Below, in pieces: positions 45,230 to 57,100 of a stretch of 64,000 nucleotides of DNA (position 1 is the stretch's first letter; each line of letters opens with the position of its first letter). The translations under genes were made by a program, and so were the position numbers. This DNA is from Amblyomma americanum (taxonomy: Eukaryota; Arthropoda; Arachnida; Ixodida; Ixodidae). Location of the stretch: assembly GCF_052857255.1 (NCBI RefSeq), contig NC_135500.1:104789048-104853047 (forward strand), read 5' to 3'. The notes below the pieces were generated by a model. That model was not told the origin of the DNA. It did not search any database and saw nothing but the letters and a program-made list of their open reading frames with translations.

Positions 45230-45885
45230 GTTGTGTTCCTTTCACCCCTTTCTCTTCCTTGATGTCAGCCCGAAGGGGAAAGGTAGAAGTTGTTGGATGC
45301 CGACGTCTTGAGGTTCTAAACTTGCTCAGTCACATTACTCGTGGAACTTCAGGAAGTAAACTGTTTAATCACACATAAAATAGTTAAGACAGAACGGAAC
45401 GTACAACAAGGAGAACAACTATGTACATAGTGATTGATCCGCAGAGTGACCAGACGAAATCAACCCCCGGTCCCACCAACACGTCTTCTTTTAATTCCTA
45501 AGTCCCCGCCCTCAGTGGGGACACCAACCAATTAGGTCAAAACACAAGCACGCATCCAATCAAGGACCGGGGAAAGGAAAACACATCCAATAAAACACAT
45601 GGGAGAGGAAAACACATTGAAAAAGAGACAGAGGAGCGTAAAACACGCCCAATCAAAGATTGGGGAGAGGGGACAGGTCACTGTCACGAATACTAACAAT
45701 TCCCCTCTCGGATCACTCCATCCTCCCCCGCGGGGCGGCATGATTACTCGCTTAAAGAGCATGCGAGGGCCGCACAGATTGTCGAAAGCCGTGCCACTTA
45801 AGGCTCCACCGCTCCTCAATTCTTCCTGATGCCTCACGTGCACAGGAAGTGCCTGGCAGTCATATGGAGCTGATAAGCGCTCACA

Positions 45886-47152
45886 AAGAGTATGGTGGAG
45901 CTGCCAAAAAAAAAAAACGTAAACCAATGAGCTCCTGCCTGTACCACTAAAGTATCACAGGCTTTAACCCAATCGTAATATAAATGAAAAGGCCCGAAGG
46001 CAATGTTGGGCTTTTGCCACCCGAAGGTGGGAAAATAAAAAAATGGGGTAATGCTACTAAGCGACCCACAGCCGGGGGAGCGGGCCCGGGGAGACTCCCC
46101 TGATCTCCCCTAGGACGTAGCGGAGGGGGTAGGACATAGGTTGTGGGAATGGGACTGAGGGAAGGGTTATGGGTAATGTGATGGGAATGGGGACAGCGAG
46201 ATGTTGACCCTCATTTTATCATCGCTCGACTCCTGTCTGGCCAGGACAGGGAGGGCGTCGATGTTCTCCAATGGTGCGGCTCCACTCACGGGATGCCCGA
46301 CCACCCAACGACGCAACAGCTCCGACTCGGAGACTGGGAATCCTAACCCGGGGCAGCTGCCTCAGGCTCCTCCACGACTTTCAGGGGTCCGGTTCGGACT
46401 TGCATTGCGCTCCCAGCTACTAACCGTCGAGTGTTTTTCGCGGCTTTTCAGACTCCGGAAGTATGTGTGGTGTGATCCGGCCAATAGAGACTTGGGCCGT
46501 CAGCCTATCGGCACGCAGCCCTCGGCGCCATGACCCACCCCTCCGTGGGGACCCACCTGTGCTTCCAACCAACCAACCATGCACTTATTTCCTCCCCTGG
46601 CTTGCTCCACACCTACTGAGGAGGGAGTGTTCAGGGCCGGGCTGACCGGGCCACAAACCAAGAACCTGGCCGAGGGTGAGATACCCCGGGCCTACTCCAC
46701 CGGTACTCCGCAACATCGACGGTTTTTGCATCGGTCCTACTAAGGTCCCCCGCGCATCCTAGGAGCCCTTCTGCTGGAAACCCCCGCGCGGACTTGGCCT
46801 CTCCGTGGCCAGAAACCGACGCGCCAGCCGGTAGCCACGCACGCCCCCGCGTGCAGAGGCTTTTTGATTTTCGAGCAGTTTTTGAGTCCAATTCCGTGAG
46901 TCCAACCTGATAATGAAACCAGGCCTGCCTCCGCTCAGGCATCGGACCTCACGTGCGCGACTGGCCCACTCAGTCGCTTGGGAGTCGCTGCCACTCCCAT
47001 GGGGTTTTGCATCCCCAGAGGACGGGCCCCGGCCAGCCCATCCCCACCGCTGTGCGTTGCACCGGAACAAAGCCTAGTAGCCGAAACTACACCGGCCCGT
47101 ATCCGGTGGCAGGGGGGGCCACGGGCAGGCCGCACAGTCGGATTTCCCCCCC
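45886..47152 (-). mobile_element. Non-LTR-like insertion without RT, 13-bp target duplication
   Basis: 1267-bp insert flanked by ATAAGCGCTCACA at 45873-45885 and 47153-47165; the partner LTR has one copy (39991-40003). Duplication length and the lack of inverted ends point to target-primed LINE-type integration. On the minus strand it starts with seven G residues, is GC-rich for about 1 kb (like a LINE 5' UTR) and ends AT-rich with two UUCG hairpins and a T12 run, without poly(A). No endonuclease or RT is encoded, so it is probably an internally deleted or non-autonomous LINE derivative. The plus orientation is less likely but not excluded. Confidence 0.75.
45992..46030 (-). other. Two cUUCGg tetraloop hairpins near the insertion's 3' end
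   Basis: On the minus strand CCACCTTCGGGTGG (46030-46017) forms a 5-bp stem closed by a C(UUCG)G loop, and GCCTTCGGGC (46001-45992) forms a second, shorter one 15 nt further on. These are exceptionally stable RNA hairpins and could be the 3' structure recognised by a LINE reverse transcriptase; that role is inference. Confidence 0.6.
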
Positions 47153-47503
47153 ATAAGCGCTCACAGTGAACACGAGGAACGCGTCTTCAAAATTGCCTCC
47201 TAGCCACACACTGAACGACCGCCGCCCGGGTAATGGCCTTGTGCAGCGTCGCCGCGGTAGGGATGAAAGGCAACGCGCCTTCGTTGCTGCTTCTCGGAGC
47301 GGGCTGCGAACAATGGGGCCCGGCCAAGCTGGGTCGTCTGCGCACCCCGAACTCCCCTCCGTCGCCGTCCGCTTGACTCGTTAGTTCCATGTGGAGTCAA
47401 AAGGAAATGGATCACAGCGTACGCACTCTTGTCCACATACAGGCGGCGTTCCGTACGTGATTACTTGAGGCTCCGGATGTGTCCAAGCCAGCCGCGCACG
47501 ACA

Positions 47504-47591
47504 GATGGTGAACTATGCCCGGGCAGGACGAGGCCAGAGTGGTGGAGGTCCGAAGCGATTCTGACGTGCAAATTGATCGTCCGATCCGGGT

Positions 47592-47626
<35 letters not shown>

Positions 47627-47641
47627 GAACCATCTAGTAAC
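47504..47641 (+). pseudogene. 28S rRNA fragment, right part
   Basis: Starts with the second GATGGT and continues GAACTATGCCCGGGCAGGACG, then GTCCGAAGCGATTCTGACG, then GGGTATAGGGGCGAAAGACC, ending TCGAACCATCTAGTAGC at 47626, all in the same order as the large-subunit rRNA. Compared with typical 28S it lacks about eight bases (GGAAACTC-like) inside the CCAGAG...TGGTGGAGG hairpin. At 47627-47641 the last 15 bases are repeated with one change, then homology stops. Loss of a paired stem and the truncation show it is a pseudogene. Confidence 0.9.
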
Positions 47642-50600
47642 AAAACGTCATGCGTAAGTCAGGAATTTGTGTTCAATCTCTAACGTACGAAAACGTAGCT
47701 GCCAAGCTATCGCTATGCGCGAGACTTGCTTCTGACAAACTGTCGCCGGCAGTCGCGGCCATTCGTCCTCATGCACAATTGACATTAACCTTAAAGCTTG
47801 CCGTGCCCCTCACCAGTGCAGGTGTCGCCTTTCAAGGCATGCGCTTTCGACAGCAGCAACTGGGAAAACTGTGGCGTTCTGCCGGCAGCCTCTCGCCTTT
47901 TTCTATTGCCTTTCATGGGTCCGCATGGGGAGGGTGTCGCCGGCTCCTGGAGACGCCGATCCATCGCAGCGCTTACCAACATCGCGAGGCTTTCGACTCC
48001 CGAGCCGAGTTTACGGCTCCTCCTCCTCCTCCTTCATTCCAACCGACTGACGCCGCCCCGGTTGTTCGCTGCATCTGACACGCAGTCCCATTGCCCTGAT
48101 GCATTCATTGAGGGTATCACCAACCTCGTTGGTAATAAGCAAGCGTTCTTTATAACTGCGGCTGTTATGAGTGGGCTGCACTGCATTCTTTTGTCTCCTT
48201 ATTTATTGAGAGGCAGGTAGCTATTCGTAAGAGGTATCCCACATATTAGTTGTTAAATATTCGGAAACGCAGTTAACCTCGGCGCTGTGGCCCAACGTAT
48301 TTTGCCTTCATCGCGTCAAACTAGATGGGCTTTCGGCACGCTTCCAGGAAAATCAACCCCTCCAGTGCACGTAACTCGTCGGAATATCGAAATTTTTTTC
48401 TGTCACAGCGCGGAGGGTAACTGCGTTTCCAAAATCTAAAAACTTATATGGCTATTTCTTATCCTGTGCTACATGTCTCACTAAATAAGGAGAGACTAAC
48501 AATAATAGCTGAAAAGTTAAGCATTCAAAATTAGTTTACCAACCAGCTAGTTAACACATGTTAGCTGTATCCTGATGCGCTACACACCTGACAGTGCTAT
48601 GTGAAAAACGCGCGCTTCTATTTCAAAAAGCATATTTTAAAATTGCAGAAAAAAACAACCGGTATACCTTCCTCTTGTTGGATATTGGTAAACCGCTCTT
48701 AGTCACCTGAAAGTGCATGAAAAATGCACTGCACACCATTCTTATGCATTTATCATACCAGTTTATTGGTCCAGATATGCGGTCGCTGCCTGCCTATAGG
48801 TAGACGTTTGCCTTTCCTCTTCCTAGGCTCCCCAGCCTATAGATACCGTAAACTGCTGCTCTTTTACAAGACTGTTAAACATTACTTTGTGCTTTTTGCA
48901 TACAAATTTTTGAACCCAAGTTCTTCTTTGCCTGCCTATTTCCTAGATCATCTTTGATGACCTGGCCTAAAATCTACTCGGAGGAAGAACTTCGGGAAAG
49001 TCACTTGAGAGTGTCAGTAACATAATGCGTATATGCGGGAAGTACCCAGCGTGAGCACCTGTGAAGCAGAATGGAAGCCTCGCCGAGAAAACAATCCTGA
49101 TATGCGATCCCATTAATTCCTGAAGGGACGCCTGCGACAGCAGCCTGAAATATGTTCTCATGAGAACGATGATACTGGACTCAAATGAAAAGGAAATCAC
49201 CATAGCGCAACGCGGACATTGCGGAGCATAGCAAATGAAAACTTCTTTGACATCCGTGCTCCGTTTGTGGCACACTGTAGCTTTACAAGGACTTCCAAAC
49301 ACTCCCTGAGCGCAACCGCCCTTTTAATTGCAGTTAATGTAGACACAATAGAGAGGCGAAAGTCAACTTTGGCGTCAATTCAGCGTTAAAATGTCGGCTT
49401 TGCGCGTTCGAGCTGCTATAGACTCTCAGGGATGTCTGTGATGTTTAAAAGCTGCTTTCGCTTAATCGCCCTGATCTTTGAGTCCTAGGGAGGCGGGGTT
49501 GTGCGCCCAGATAGCCCAGAAATCTGAAGGGTCTTTGACGGCCTCCTGGCAGTTTTCCAGTTCCCGGCTTTGTGAATTTTGGATATCACTGCCTTCATTT
49601 ACCAAGTGGGTTAGTTCCCAAATATATGTTTTGGCTACAAGGAAGTATTTGTGTTGTTACCTTTTAGCTAGCGTGTAAAGACGAAACAATATTTGATAAT
49701 CTTTTTTTTACTCAAGCTTCCAGGACAATTTGGTATGTGTTTGAAGTATGCAACGCATAATGTTATAAGAGGATCGCCAAATCATACTGCGTGTTACGTC
49801 TTGCATGCGCGGAAAGGCAGCTGTCTCCCTAGCACCCAACAACGCAAGTATTTCCCTCCATTCTCAACAATCCTGGGCAAAATAATTTTTCAACAGGAAA
49901 GAATTTACGAACCCAATTTTTTCATATATTGTCAAACTTCCCTGTGACATTAAGTATAGCCGCCCAACTTCCGTAGGTAGGCATCTATTTTTTTATTGCT
50001 ATTAACGTGCCTGCTATCGGCAGAAGCGTTCTCCCTGGATTTTCTAAGCTATCTTAACTAATCGATGCGAGCGACGGAAACACTAAAAGAAGGATTTTGA
50101 CACATAACGGAAGAATGGAACGTTGCCTTCAATGTTTCAATAAAACTACCTCACAGTTTTGCAATATTCATAATTTTTGTTCAAAATTGTTGGACATCGG
50201 TAAGCAAGGAACACGTAGAAGTTAATAGGCGTGGCTTACGCCGCAGAAGATAAGGAAATGCAGTTTAATCCGACAGAAATAATCATTTCAGAGGTATCAA
50301 AAGGAATTGGAAACACTGTTCGTACTCTGCAAGTCTCCACCAGTCGCTTTTCTTTCTCTCAGATAGAGCAGTGCGCATATAGAGGGCGCGTCAACAGTTT
50401 CAAGATCACGGGGTCCGCTTTTGAGTCGCGCATTTTGGAGTTTGCGTCACCCGCGAGCAAGAGTGTAAAGTGTTACTTTGAACTGCGAGGACGTTTGGTA
50501 GCTTCATACGTTGCTAGGCATCTTAACTGACGGAATATATGGCCGAAACGCATAATTTGTGGCCTGGAAACTTTGGTGCCCCTTTACGTTTAATTAAACA

Positions 50601-52625
50601 GGCTGAACAGTTTTGATCATATCATTTCCTTCATTATGAACTTTCGCTGTTTCAATTCCTCGGTTTTTAATCAGGCACCCCAGATATTCACGAAGGTCTA
50701 CGGTGCCGTCACTGCGCGACTCCATTCAGCCGTTCACTCTTAGCGTGTTGAAGTTCACGCCGAAGGGCCTTGCTCTGGAAGACAATCAGGTAAAATTAAG
50801 AGATGTGTTCGAAATTGGGAAAATGTGGCAATGGAAGAGGAAGAACAAAAATAACAAGCCGCACTGTCATCAGCGTGACCTAGTTAAAAAACCCGTATAA
50901 AATGAAACCTCAAGGCATATACGCAGGTTCCCCGTGCCCTATATTCTTATCTTTTTTCTTATGAGCACATGGAAGCGCAGTGGCGCCAGAAAAGAGCGCT
51001 CAGTCATTATCTTTATACTGGTCAGTATGTTGCAGACAACACTAGAGCTCAGATCAGTTGTCATGGCTTCTGAAATTGTTCTGCGCATGCCACCTCTGAA
51101 TTAACGCACCATGTCGTAATTGACACTCACGTATGGTGAAATATGGTTTAATTTCCCTTCGGGTGTTCGTCCTGTTCACATCACAAGATTAGTCAAAATT
51201 TACGCATCATCGAAGCATGCTGGAAACATGCTGGGTACAATAATAGAAATGCCATGCGTTATTAGAAGTACACTGCTTGCCCTGAGATAACACCAAGCAA
51301 TGATAATTCGCGAAAGAAATAGAGGCTTTCTTATTCGGATGTGAGATCAGAAGGAAACATGCAAAGTGGCAACACATCTGGCCAGTGCGTTTTGCCCCAC
51401 TGCCTCCATGCTAACGTTTTTTTTTATAGCAGGAAATTTGAGTGGCATTGAAGACTGTCATGCAAAAAGACCTTACGCTAGGTGCTCAATTTATTTACTA
51501 ATAAAGAAAATTCCGCCAATTTCCGTGAATTCAGCAGTTCTACAGATCTATTTCTGTCCTCAGCAGCGCAGGAGCCTCTTTTTATCTTCATGATTCAATG
51601 AATAGTTTGGCACTGTTCTGAACTCTGCTATTAAGAAAGAAAACATTATTTGTAAATTGACATTGCGCGCAAATGTTTAAGTATGCTGTGCATTCCAAAC
51701 GGCTTTGTATCTCTTGGAGGCCTTGAAAAACGAAAGCTGGTTTGGCGTTAAAGCCAGTATAATCGATTGCACATGTATGTGGATTGGCACAATTAAGCAT
51801 TATTCTGCTTGAAAATACTGCATGGATAACAACTTAGTTATTTTGTATTCGAGCGCCGCACTGCAGCTGCAGTGTCTGAAAAGTTTGCATTGACCACTGC
51901 ATTTCTTTTTGTTACAGGCGGTGAAATTCTGCAAATCGGGCATTGCATGTTTAAAGAAACGATAAAAATGAAAACTTTTTTCACAGTCTGCTGCGTATGT
52001 CTATAATAATTTTTTCTTAGTTCAAGAAAATAAAATTAAATGGCTGTTGGTTGAACGCTTTGCGAGCACTATTCTGCCTTTGTTCTAAGTCAAATCTCTG
52101 CTGTTGGAACATTGATGTAGCAGAGCTCATTCTGGTCGCTAGTGATTTGCAAGGCCTACCAAATGCTTTTCGCCAACATCATGATGGCATCGAAGGTTAA
52201 AAAAAGGAGTTTTCTTCTGAGCTCCACTATTAGCCTCAAGTGGTTTCTGAAATATTGATGTGCCCCCTGATTTCCACATCTGTAACGCGAAAACATTTGT
52301 TCCACTTCAGAGGCAACAAATTCACCTTACCAAAGCCCAAAGTTTTTTGCTGAGACACTAGCTCAATAAATATCAAAAGCTCAACAGCAATAATGCGGTT
52401 GACCTTCTGTTTTCGGTGCGCCGACACGAGAATTTCAGCACACATTGTATGGCTGCATAAGATAACCTCGCCAGAGAGCCAAAACTTAGCCTCAACGCTT
52501 TCAGAGCACATCCCCTGCTTCACATGAGGAAATGTTGATAGTTAATCATGCCTGCTTGGGATGCACGAGCCATGTGAGCAACTAACGGTTCTGCTCCTTT
52601 TCTAAAATTCTGCGCGCAATAATGC
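47642..52625. other. Spacer, GC-rich at about 47740-48110, otherwise unassigned
   Basis: No gene supported. The overlapping frames at 47650-48078 and 47798-48220 (about 140 codons each) are a GC-rich block open in two frames, with no domain. 50231-50530 (99 codons) is open but unrecognised. The rest is AT-rich with no repeat that I can delimit. Confidence 0.35.
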
Positions 52626-52629
52626 TTAT

Positions 52630-52793
52630 TGTGAGCACTTTTTGCGCTTTCGTCGTCGTCACCTCTCTGGCTGCGACTTCATCCTCTTTCCATGCACTGT
52701 ACATTCCCATCGTCATCGCTTGGTGCTGTTCGCTGGGAGCACGTCTTTGCCAGCGGGCTGGAATAAACGTCTCCCGTGAAGTCTTCCCTTACA
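52630..52793 (+). repeat. 5' LTR of the second full-length gypsy element (164 bp)
   Basis: Begins TGTGAGCACTTT and ends CCCTTACA, with an AATAAA near 52762. Nearly identical to 57831-58011 except for a 17-bp tandem duplication present only in the 3' copy. Followed after two bases by TGGTGGCGG, a primer-site candidate. Confidence 0.9.
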
Positions 52794-52885
52794 CGTGGTG
52801 GCGGTGCTCCTTGGATCCCCGTATCCTCTTTCCTCGCTTCTCGCTGGAGCTGCGTTCCGGTCGTCGCTTGTGTACTCTCGCCGTC

Positions 52886-54127
52886 ATGCCTCAAGAGGAG
52901 AACGCCGACGGCCCGGGTTCCTCCCGCTCTCCCTCTGCTGCCCCCGCAACTTGGACCGTGAGCAGCCATCAACGCGACCCCCAGATGTTTGCCGGCCTCC
53001 GCGGCGCCGACGTGGATGGCTGGCTTGACCACTACGACCGCGTGAGTTCGTTCAACCGCTGGGACGATTCCCTTAAACTCCTGAATGTGTCTTTTTATTT
53101 AACTGAGGTTGCACGGACATGGCTCCTAAATCTTGAGACAGATACACCCGACTGGACAAGTTTCAAGCAGCAGTTGTGACAGATTTTTGACTCTCCGGCT
53201 GTTCGATCGGAAGTCGCTAAGAAGAAGCTTGCTGACCGCATCCAGCGCCCTGCCGAGTCGTACACTTCATATATTGAGGATGTACTTGCTCTCTGCCGCC
53301 GTGTAAATGACACCATGGCCGAAGCTGACCGTGTTCGCCACGTCCTGAAGGGTATCGGCTCTCTGGCGTTCAATGCCCTTGCCGTCCAAAACCCTACTAC
53401 CGTCGATGCTATCATCGCGACCTGTGAACGCCTCGATCGGCTGCAATCTATCCGTTTACAACCTGACCCGGATGCCTCCTTTTTGCCGGCCGACTCCGAC
53501 CTGCGTGCCCTCATTCGTGCGCTCATTCGTGAGGAGCTTCTCGCTCACGGTTCTCCGTGCCTCACCGTACCTGCGCCTTCTGCTCCGTCCTCTACTGGTG
53601 CTGGCCTTCGCAGTGTCATCAAAAATGAGTTGGCCTCAGTAGCCTGCTCTCTGGCACCAGACACCCCTACTCTTCGCCCTCCACCCACGTACGCTCAGGT
53701 CGCTACCATGCCACCTGTCTTTGGTCCGCCTTCAACGCCAGCGCCGCCCCGCGACCATGTCACCGCTTTAGCACATCTAGCCTCAACGCCAGCGTTCTCC
53801 TCGCCCAGGCGCCCCCGCCGCTAGATTTGTTTTTATTGCGGATTCCGGGGCCATATTTCCCGCTTCTGTCGCCGGCGCCTTCAAGACGAACGTCGCGGGT
53901 ATGCGGCCTTCGAAAGCGGCTACTCTACTTGTGCGCCCTCTCCTCAACGCCATGCCTTCCCTGACTCTTTGGGACCTTCTTCTTCACCTCCCCCACCTCT
54001 GCTCGCCCTCGTGGTTATCGGCCCACCAGAGCTCGAGCCCCTTCGCCGTTCCGCCGCTCTTCTCCGCTTCCGCCGGCTTCTGCGGCGCCTGACCTGCGCT
54101 CGGAAAACTAGCTGCTGCAATTTTTGA
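52886..54127 (+). pseudogene. gag of the second gypsy element, two in-frame stops
   Basis: The start at 52886 (MPQEENAD) lies about 90 bp after the 5' LTR. One reading frame covers the whole gag but is stopped by TGA at 53177 (after FKQQL) and TAG at 53822. It has a retrotransposon gag domain (PQMFAGLRGADVDGWLDHY near residue 35, ARTWLLNL near 77, RRVNDTMAEADRVRHVLKG near 140) and, after the second stop, a complete CCHC knuckle CFYCGFRGHISRFC (about 53828-53869). The frame ends at 54125. Both stops are single-codon changes, so decay is modest. Confidence 0.85.
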
Positions 54128-57100
54128 AGGAAAAGCTGCATGGTTTAGAAGAACTTTTTGTTGGGCTAGATGGTGCCTCTGTCTTGTGTTCGTCTTGGTC
54201 GCGCTACAGTTCTTTTGTTGCAAAAGCTGCATGCTTCGGACACCGACAAATACCTCCGGAGCGCCCGTCTAATAAGGTTTCAATGTGGGTTGAAGGTTTA
54301 CAGATAGAGGCATTGATTGACACGGGTGCTGCAGTTTCTGTTATTCACGCAGACTTCTGTTCTCGCTTAAGGAAGGCGAAAACGCCGTACGATGGGCCTT
54401 CCCTGCGTGGCGCTAACGACGTCATCATTCGCCCATCCGCTATGTGCACTGTTCGGGTTTATATTGACGGTGTCCGTCACCACGTACAATTTGCTGTGCT
54501 TTCTCCGTGCACTCACCTTATCATTTTTGGTTGGGATTTCTTGTCTTCTGTCAGTGCTTTTATTTCATGCCGTGACCGCATCGTGCACATGACCGAGAGC
54601 GACCCATCATCTGAAGTCCTCGAGACCTGTCATCGCCTCATTGTCGCTGCTGATACGGTTTTGCCCGCTGGGGGTCAAGATCTTGTACGACTTCTGATTC
54701 CATCGTCCATGGGGATGTCTTCATCACGCCTTCTGCTCGCCATCTGATCAGGGGCCTTGCCTTGCTGCCTAGCCTGATTCGGTTTGAAAATGGGTCAGCC
54801 GTCGTCGCTGCCTTGAACACGTCTCGTGAACCGCTAGTATTACCCAAAGGCACTTCTTTTTCCTGCACATTGGACATGCACCCGGTTTCCCTCGTCGTGC
54901 TTACCGCACCCTCCTCCTCGTCTCCTCCCTCCGCGGATGTTTCTCTCTCCGTCCTCTCTGCCACCATCAATCCAGATCTCCCAGCGTCGCAACGGCAAGA
55001 GTTACTAGACTTGCTTCTCAAGCACCAGGGATCTTTTGATGTGGCTTCCTCTACCCTGGGCAAGACATCTGTGGCTGAGCACCGCATCGTGACCGAGGGT
55101 ACCTCGGTTGTTCGCCGCCGACCGTACCGCGTTTCCTTATCTGAACGCAAAGTCGTCGAGGACAATGTGAGTGATATGCTCCGCCGAGACATTATTCGCC
55201 CTTCCGCCAGTCCTTGGTCATCACCGGTGGGTCTGGTGAAGAAGGATGGGTCAGTGCGCTTTTCTGTTGATTACCGTGCCCTCAACAAAATAACTCGTAA
55301 AGACGTTTACCCTATGCCCCGAATTGATGACTCCCACGACTCTCTTCAAGGAGCTGAATACTTTTCGACCCTAGATCTCCGTTCAGGTTATTGGCAGATC
55401 CCCATGCATGAAGCCGACAAGGAAAAAACCGCATTCGCTACTCCTGACGGCCTTTACGAATTTAATGTTATGCCTTCCGGACTGTGTAACGCTCCTGCTA
55501 CTTTTGAACGCATGATTGATACAGTCCTTCGCGGCCTGAAATGGAAAACCTGCTTATGCTATCTGGACGATATTTTTATCTTCTCTTCGACTTTTTGCGA
55601 ACACTTAGGCCGCCTCAATAAACTGCTCACTTGCCTCGCTTCTGCTGGCCTTCAATTAAATACGAAAAATGGCCATTTCGCCAGGAAGGAAATTTTAGGC
55701 CACCATTTTTAGGCCACCATTTTAGGCCACCACAATTTTAGGCCACCTCGTCAGCCGCGACGGCATTCGACCCGACCCTGACAAGCTTGCCGCTGTCCTG
55801 AACTTTGCCCGTCCCCAGCACACTAAAGAACTGCGTAGTTTCCTCGGTCTTTCCTCTTATTTTCGGCGCTTTATACGAAATTTTGCGACCATTGCCGCGG
55901 CATTGCATCAGCTCCTCACTGCTCACAGTGCTTTCGTTTGGACTGAGCAATGCGAAAGTGCTTTGCAAGCCTTAAAGCAAGCTCTCACCTCCGACCCTGT
56001 CTTTGGCCATTTCGACGATGCTGCTCCAACCATTCTACACACTGACGCTAGCGGCCACGGCCTTGGTGCTGTTGTTCTGCAGCGTGATACTACTTCTCAC
56101 GAAAGCGTTATTGCGTTCGCCAGCCGCACTCTGACCCATGCCGAACGTAACTACACTATCACTGAGCAGGAATGTCTTGCCGTCGTTTGGGCAGTGCATT
56201 ATATTCGCCCGTACCTTTACGGTCGCCACTTCACGGTCGTCACAGACCATCACGCTTTATGCTGGTTGTCTAGCCTGAAAAACTTGACTGGCTGCCTTGG
56301 CCGCTGGGTTCTTCGTCTCCAAGAATACCGTTTTGACGTCACCTACAAGTCCGGTCGAACACACCGAGACGCCGATGATCTTTCTCGTTGCCCTATTCTG
56401 GACTCTTCGTGTCTGTCTTCAACTCCACCTTCCACATCTCACAGCGCCTCCTCATCGTCGCAAGCTCTTCAGCACCTCGCCGCACTCCCCTGAGTCGCAT
56501 CTGACGATTTAAACGATCTTGCATCGAACCAACGCAACGATGCGTATTGCCGCTCCCAAATCGACCGTCTCACGGAAGCTTCCTACCCTCCTACCGCTTG
56601 TTTGCGTCGGCAGCTTGGGCAGTTCAAACTCGAAAATGATGTGCTCTGCCGCTACGTTTACTGCCCTGACGGCACCCGCTGGGTTCCCGTGGTGCAACGT
56701 ACACTTCGCTCCCGTATTTTGGAGGCCCTCCACGATGACGCGACAGCCGGTCACTTAGGTTTTCACAAAACGTAGGACCGCGTCAAGAGCCGTTTCTTCT
56801 GGCCTGGCCTTTCCTCCAGCGTCGCTAAATACGTCGCATCTTGCCCGCTCTGCCAGCGCCGAAAACGGGTGACTTCACCTGCCGCTGGACATCTGCAGCC
56901 TCTACCATGCCCCGCCACGCCGTTCGCCGTCGTCGTCATCGACTTGTATGGCCCGCTTCCTCGCACTACACGAGGTAATCGATGGATAGTCACTGCCATC
57001 GACCATCTAACACGCTACGCCGAGACCGCAGCCTTGCCTGATGGCTCGGCGCCCGAAGTTGCCTCCTCCTTTCTCCAATCCATCGTGCTCCGCCATGGCG

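Larger units (their letters stand above)
39347..47503 (-). mobile_element. Complete Gmr1-like LTR retrotransposon (Ty3/gypsy RT, copia-like order)
   Basis: Minus-strand element of 8157 bp (6877 bp without the later nested insertion). It has two 995-bp LTRs, a primer-binding site matching the 3' end of tRNA-Ser (45215-45229), a roughly 360-bp leader, one uninterrupted 1441-codon gag-pol frame, a polypurine tract (40342-40351) and 6-bp target duplications. The integrase lies between protease and reverse transcriptase. In the Ty3/gypsy superfamily that order marks the Gmr1-like group, first described from fish and other deuterostomes. LTR identity of about 99.4% and the intact frame imply a recent insertion. 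The target is a 28S rRNA fragment. Confidence 0.92.
45229..47503 (-). repeat. 5' LTR of the Gmr1-like element, split by an insertion
   Basis: 45229-45885 plus 47166-47503 together equal the 995-bp partner LTR at 39347-40341. The 1280 bp between are a foreign insert plus one copy of its 13-bp target duplication. Because the insert lies in the promoter-bearing 5' LTR, this copy may no longer be transcribed normally although its ORF is intact. Confidence 0.95.

Noticed and set aside
39347..47503. Segmental duplication of an approximately 1-kb host sequence (39.3-40.3 kb versus 45.2-47.5 kb)
   Set aside because: The copies bound an element with a primer site, polypurine tract and target duplications; they are LTRs.
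39145..47641. Functional rRNA gene
   Set aside because: Only about 325 bp of 28S are present, with a stem deletion, unrelated DNA outside and an LTR element in the middle.
47650..48220. Two overlapping frames of about 140 codons
   Set aside because: Open in two frames of the same strand in GC-rich DNA, with no recognisable motif in either translation.
50231..50530. 99-codon plus-strand frame
   Set aside because: No domain, no splice or promoter context; length is within chance expectation for a window this size.
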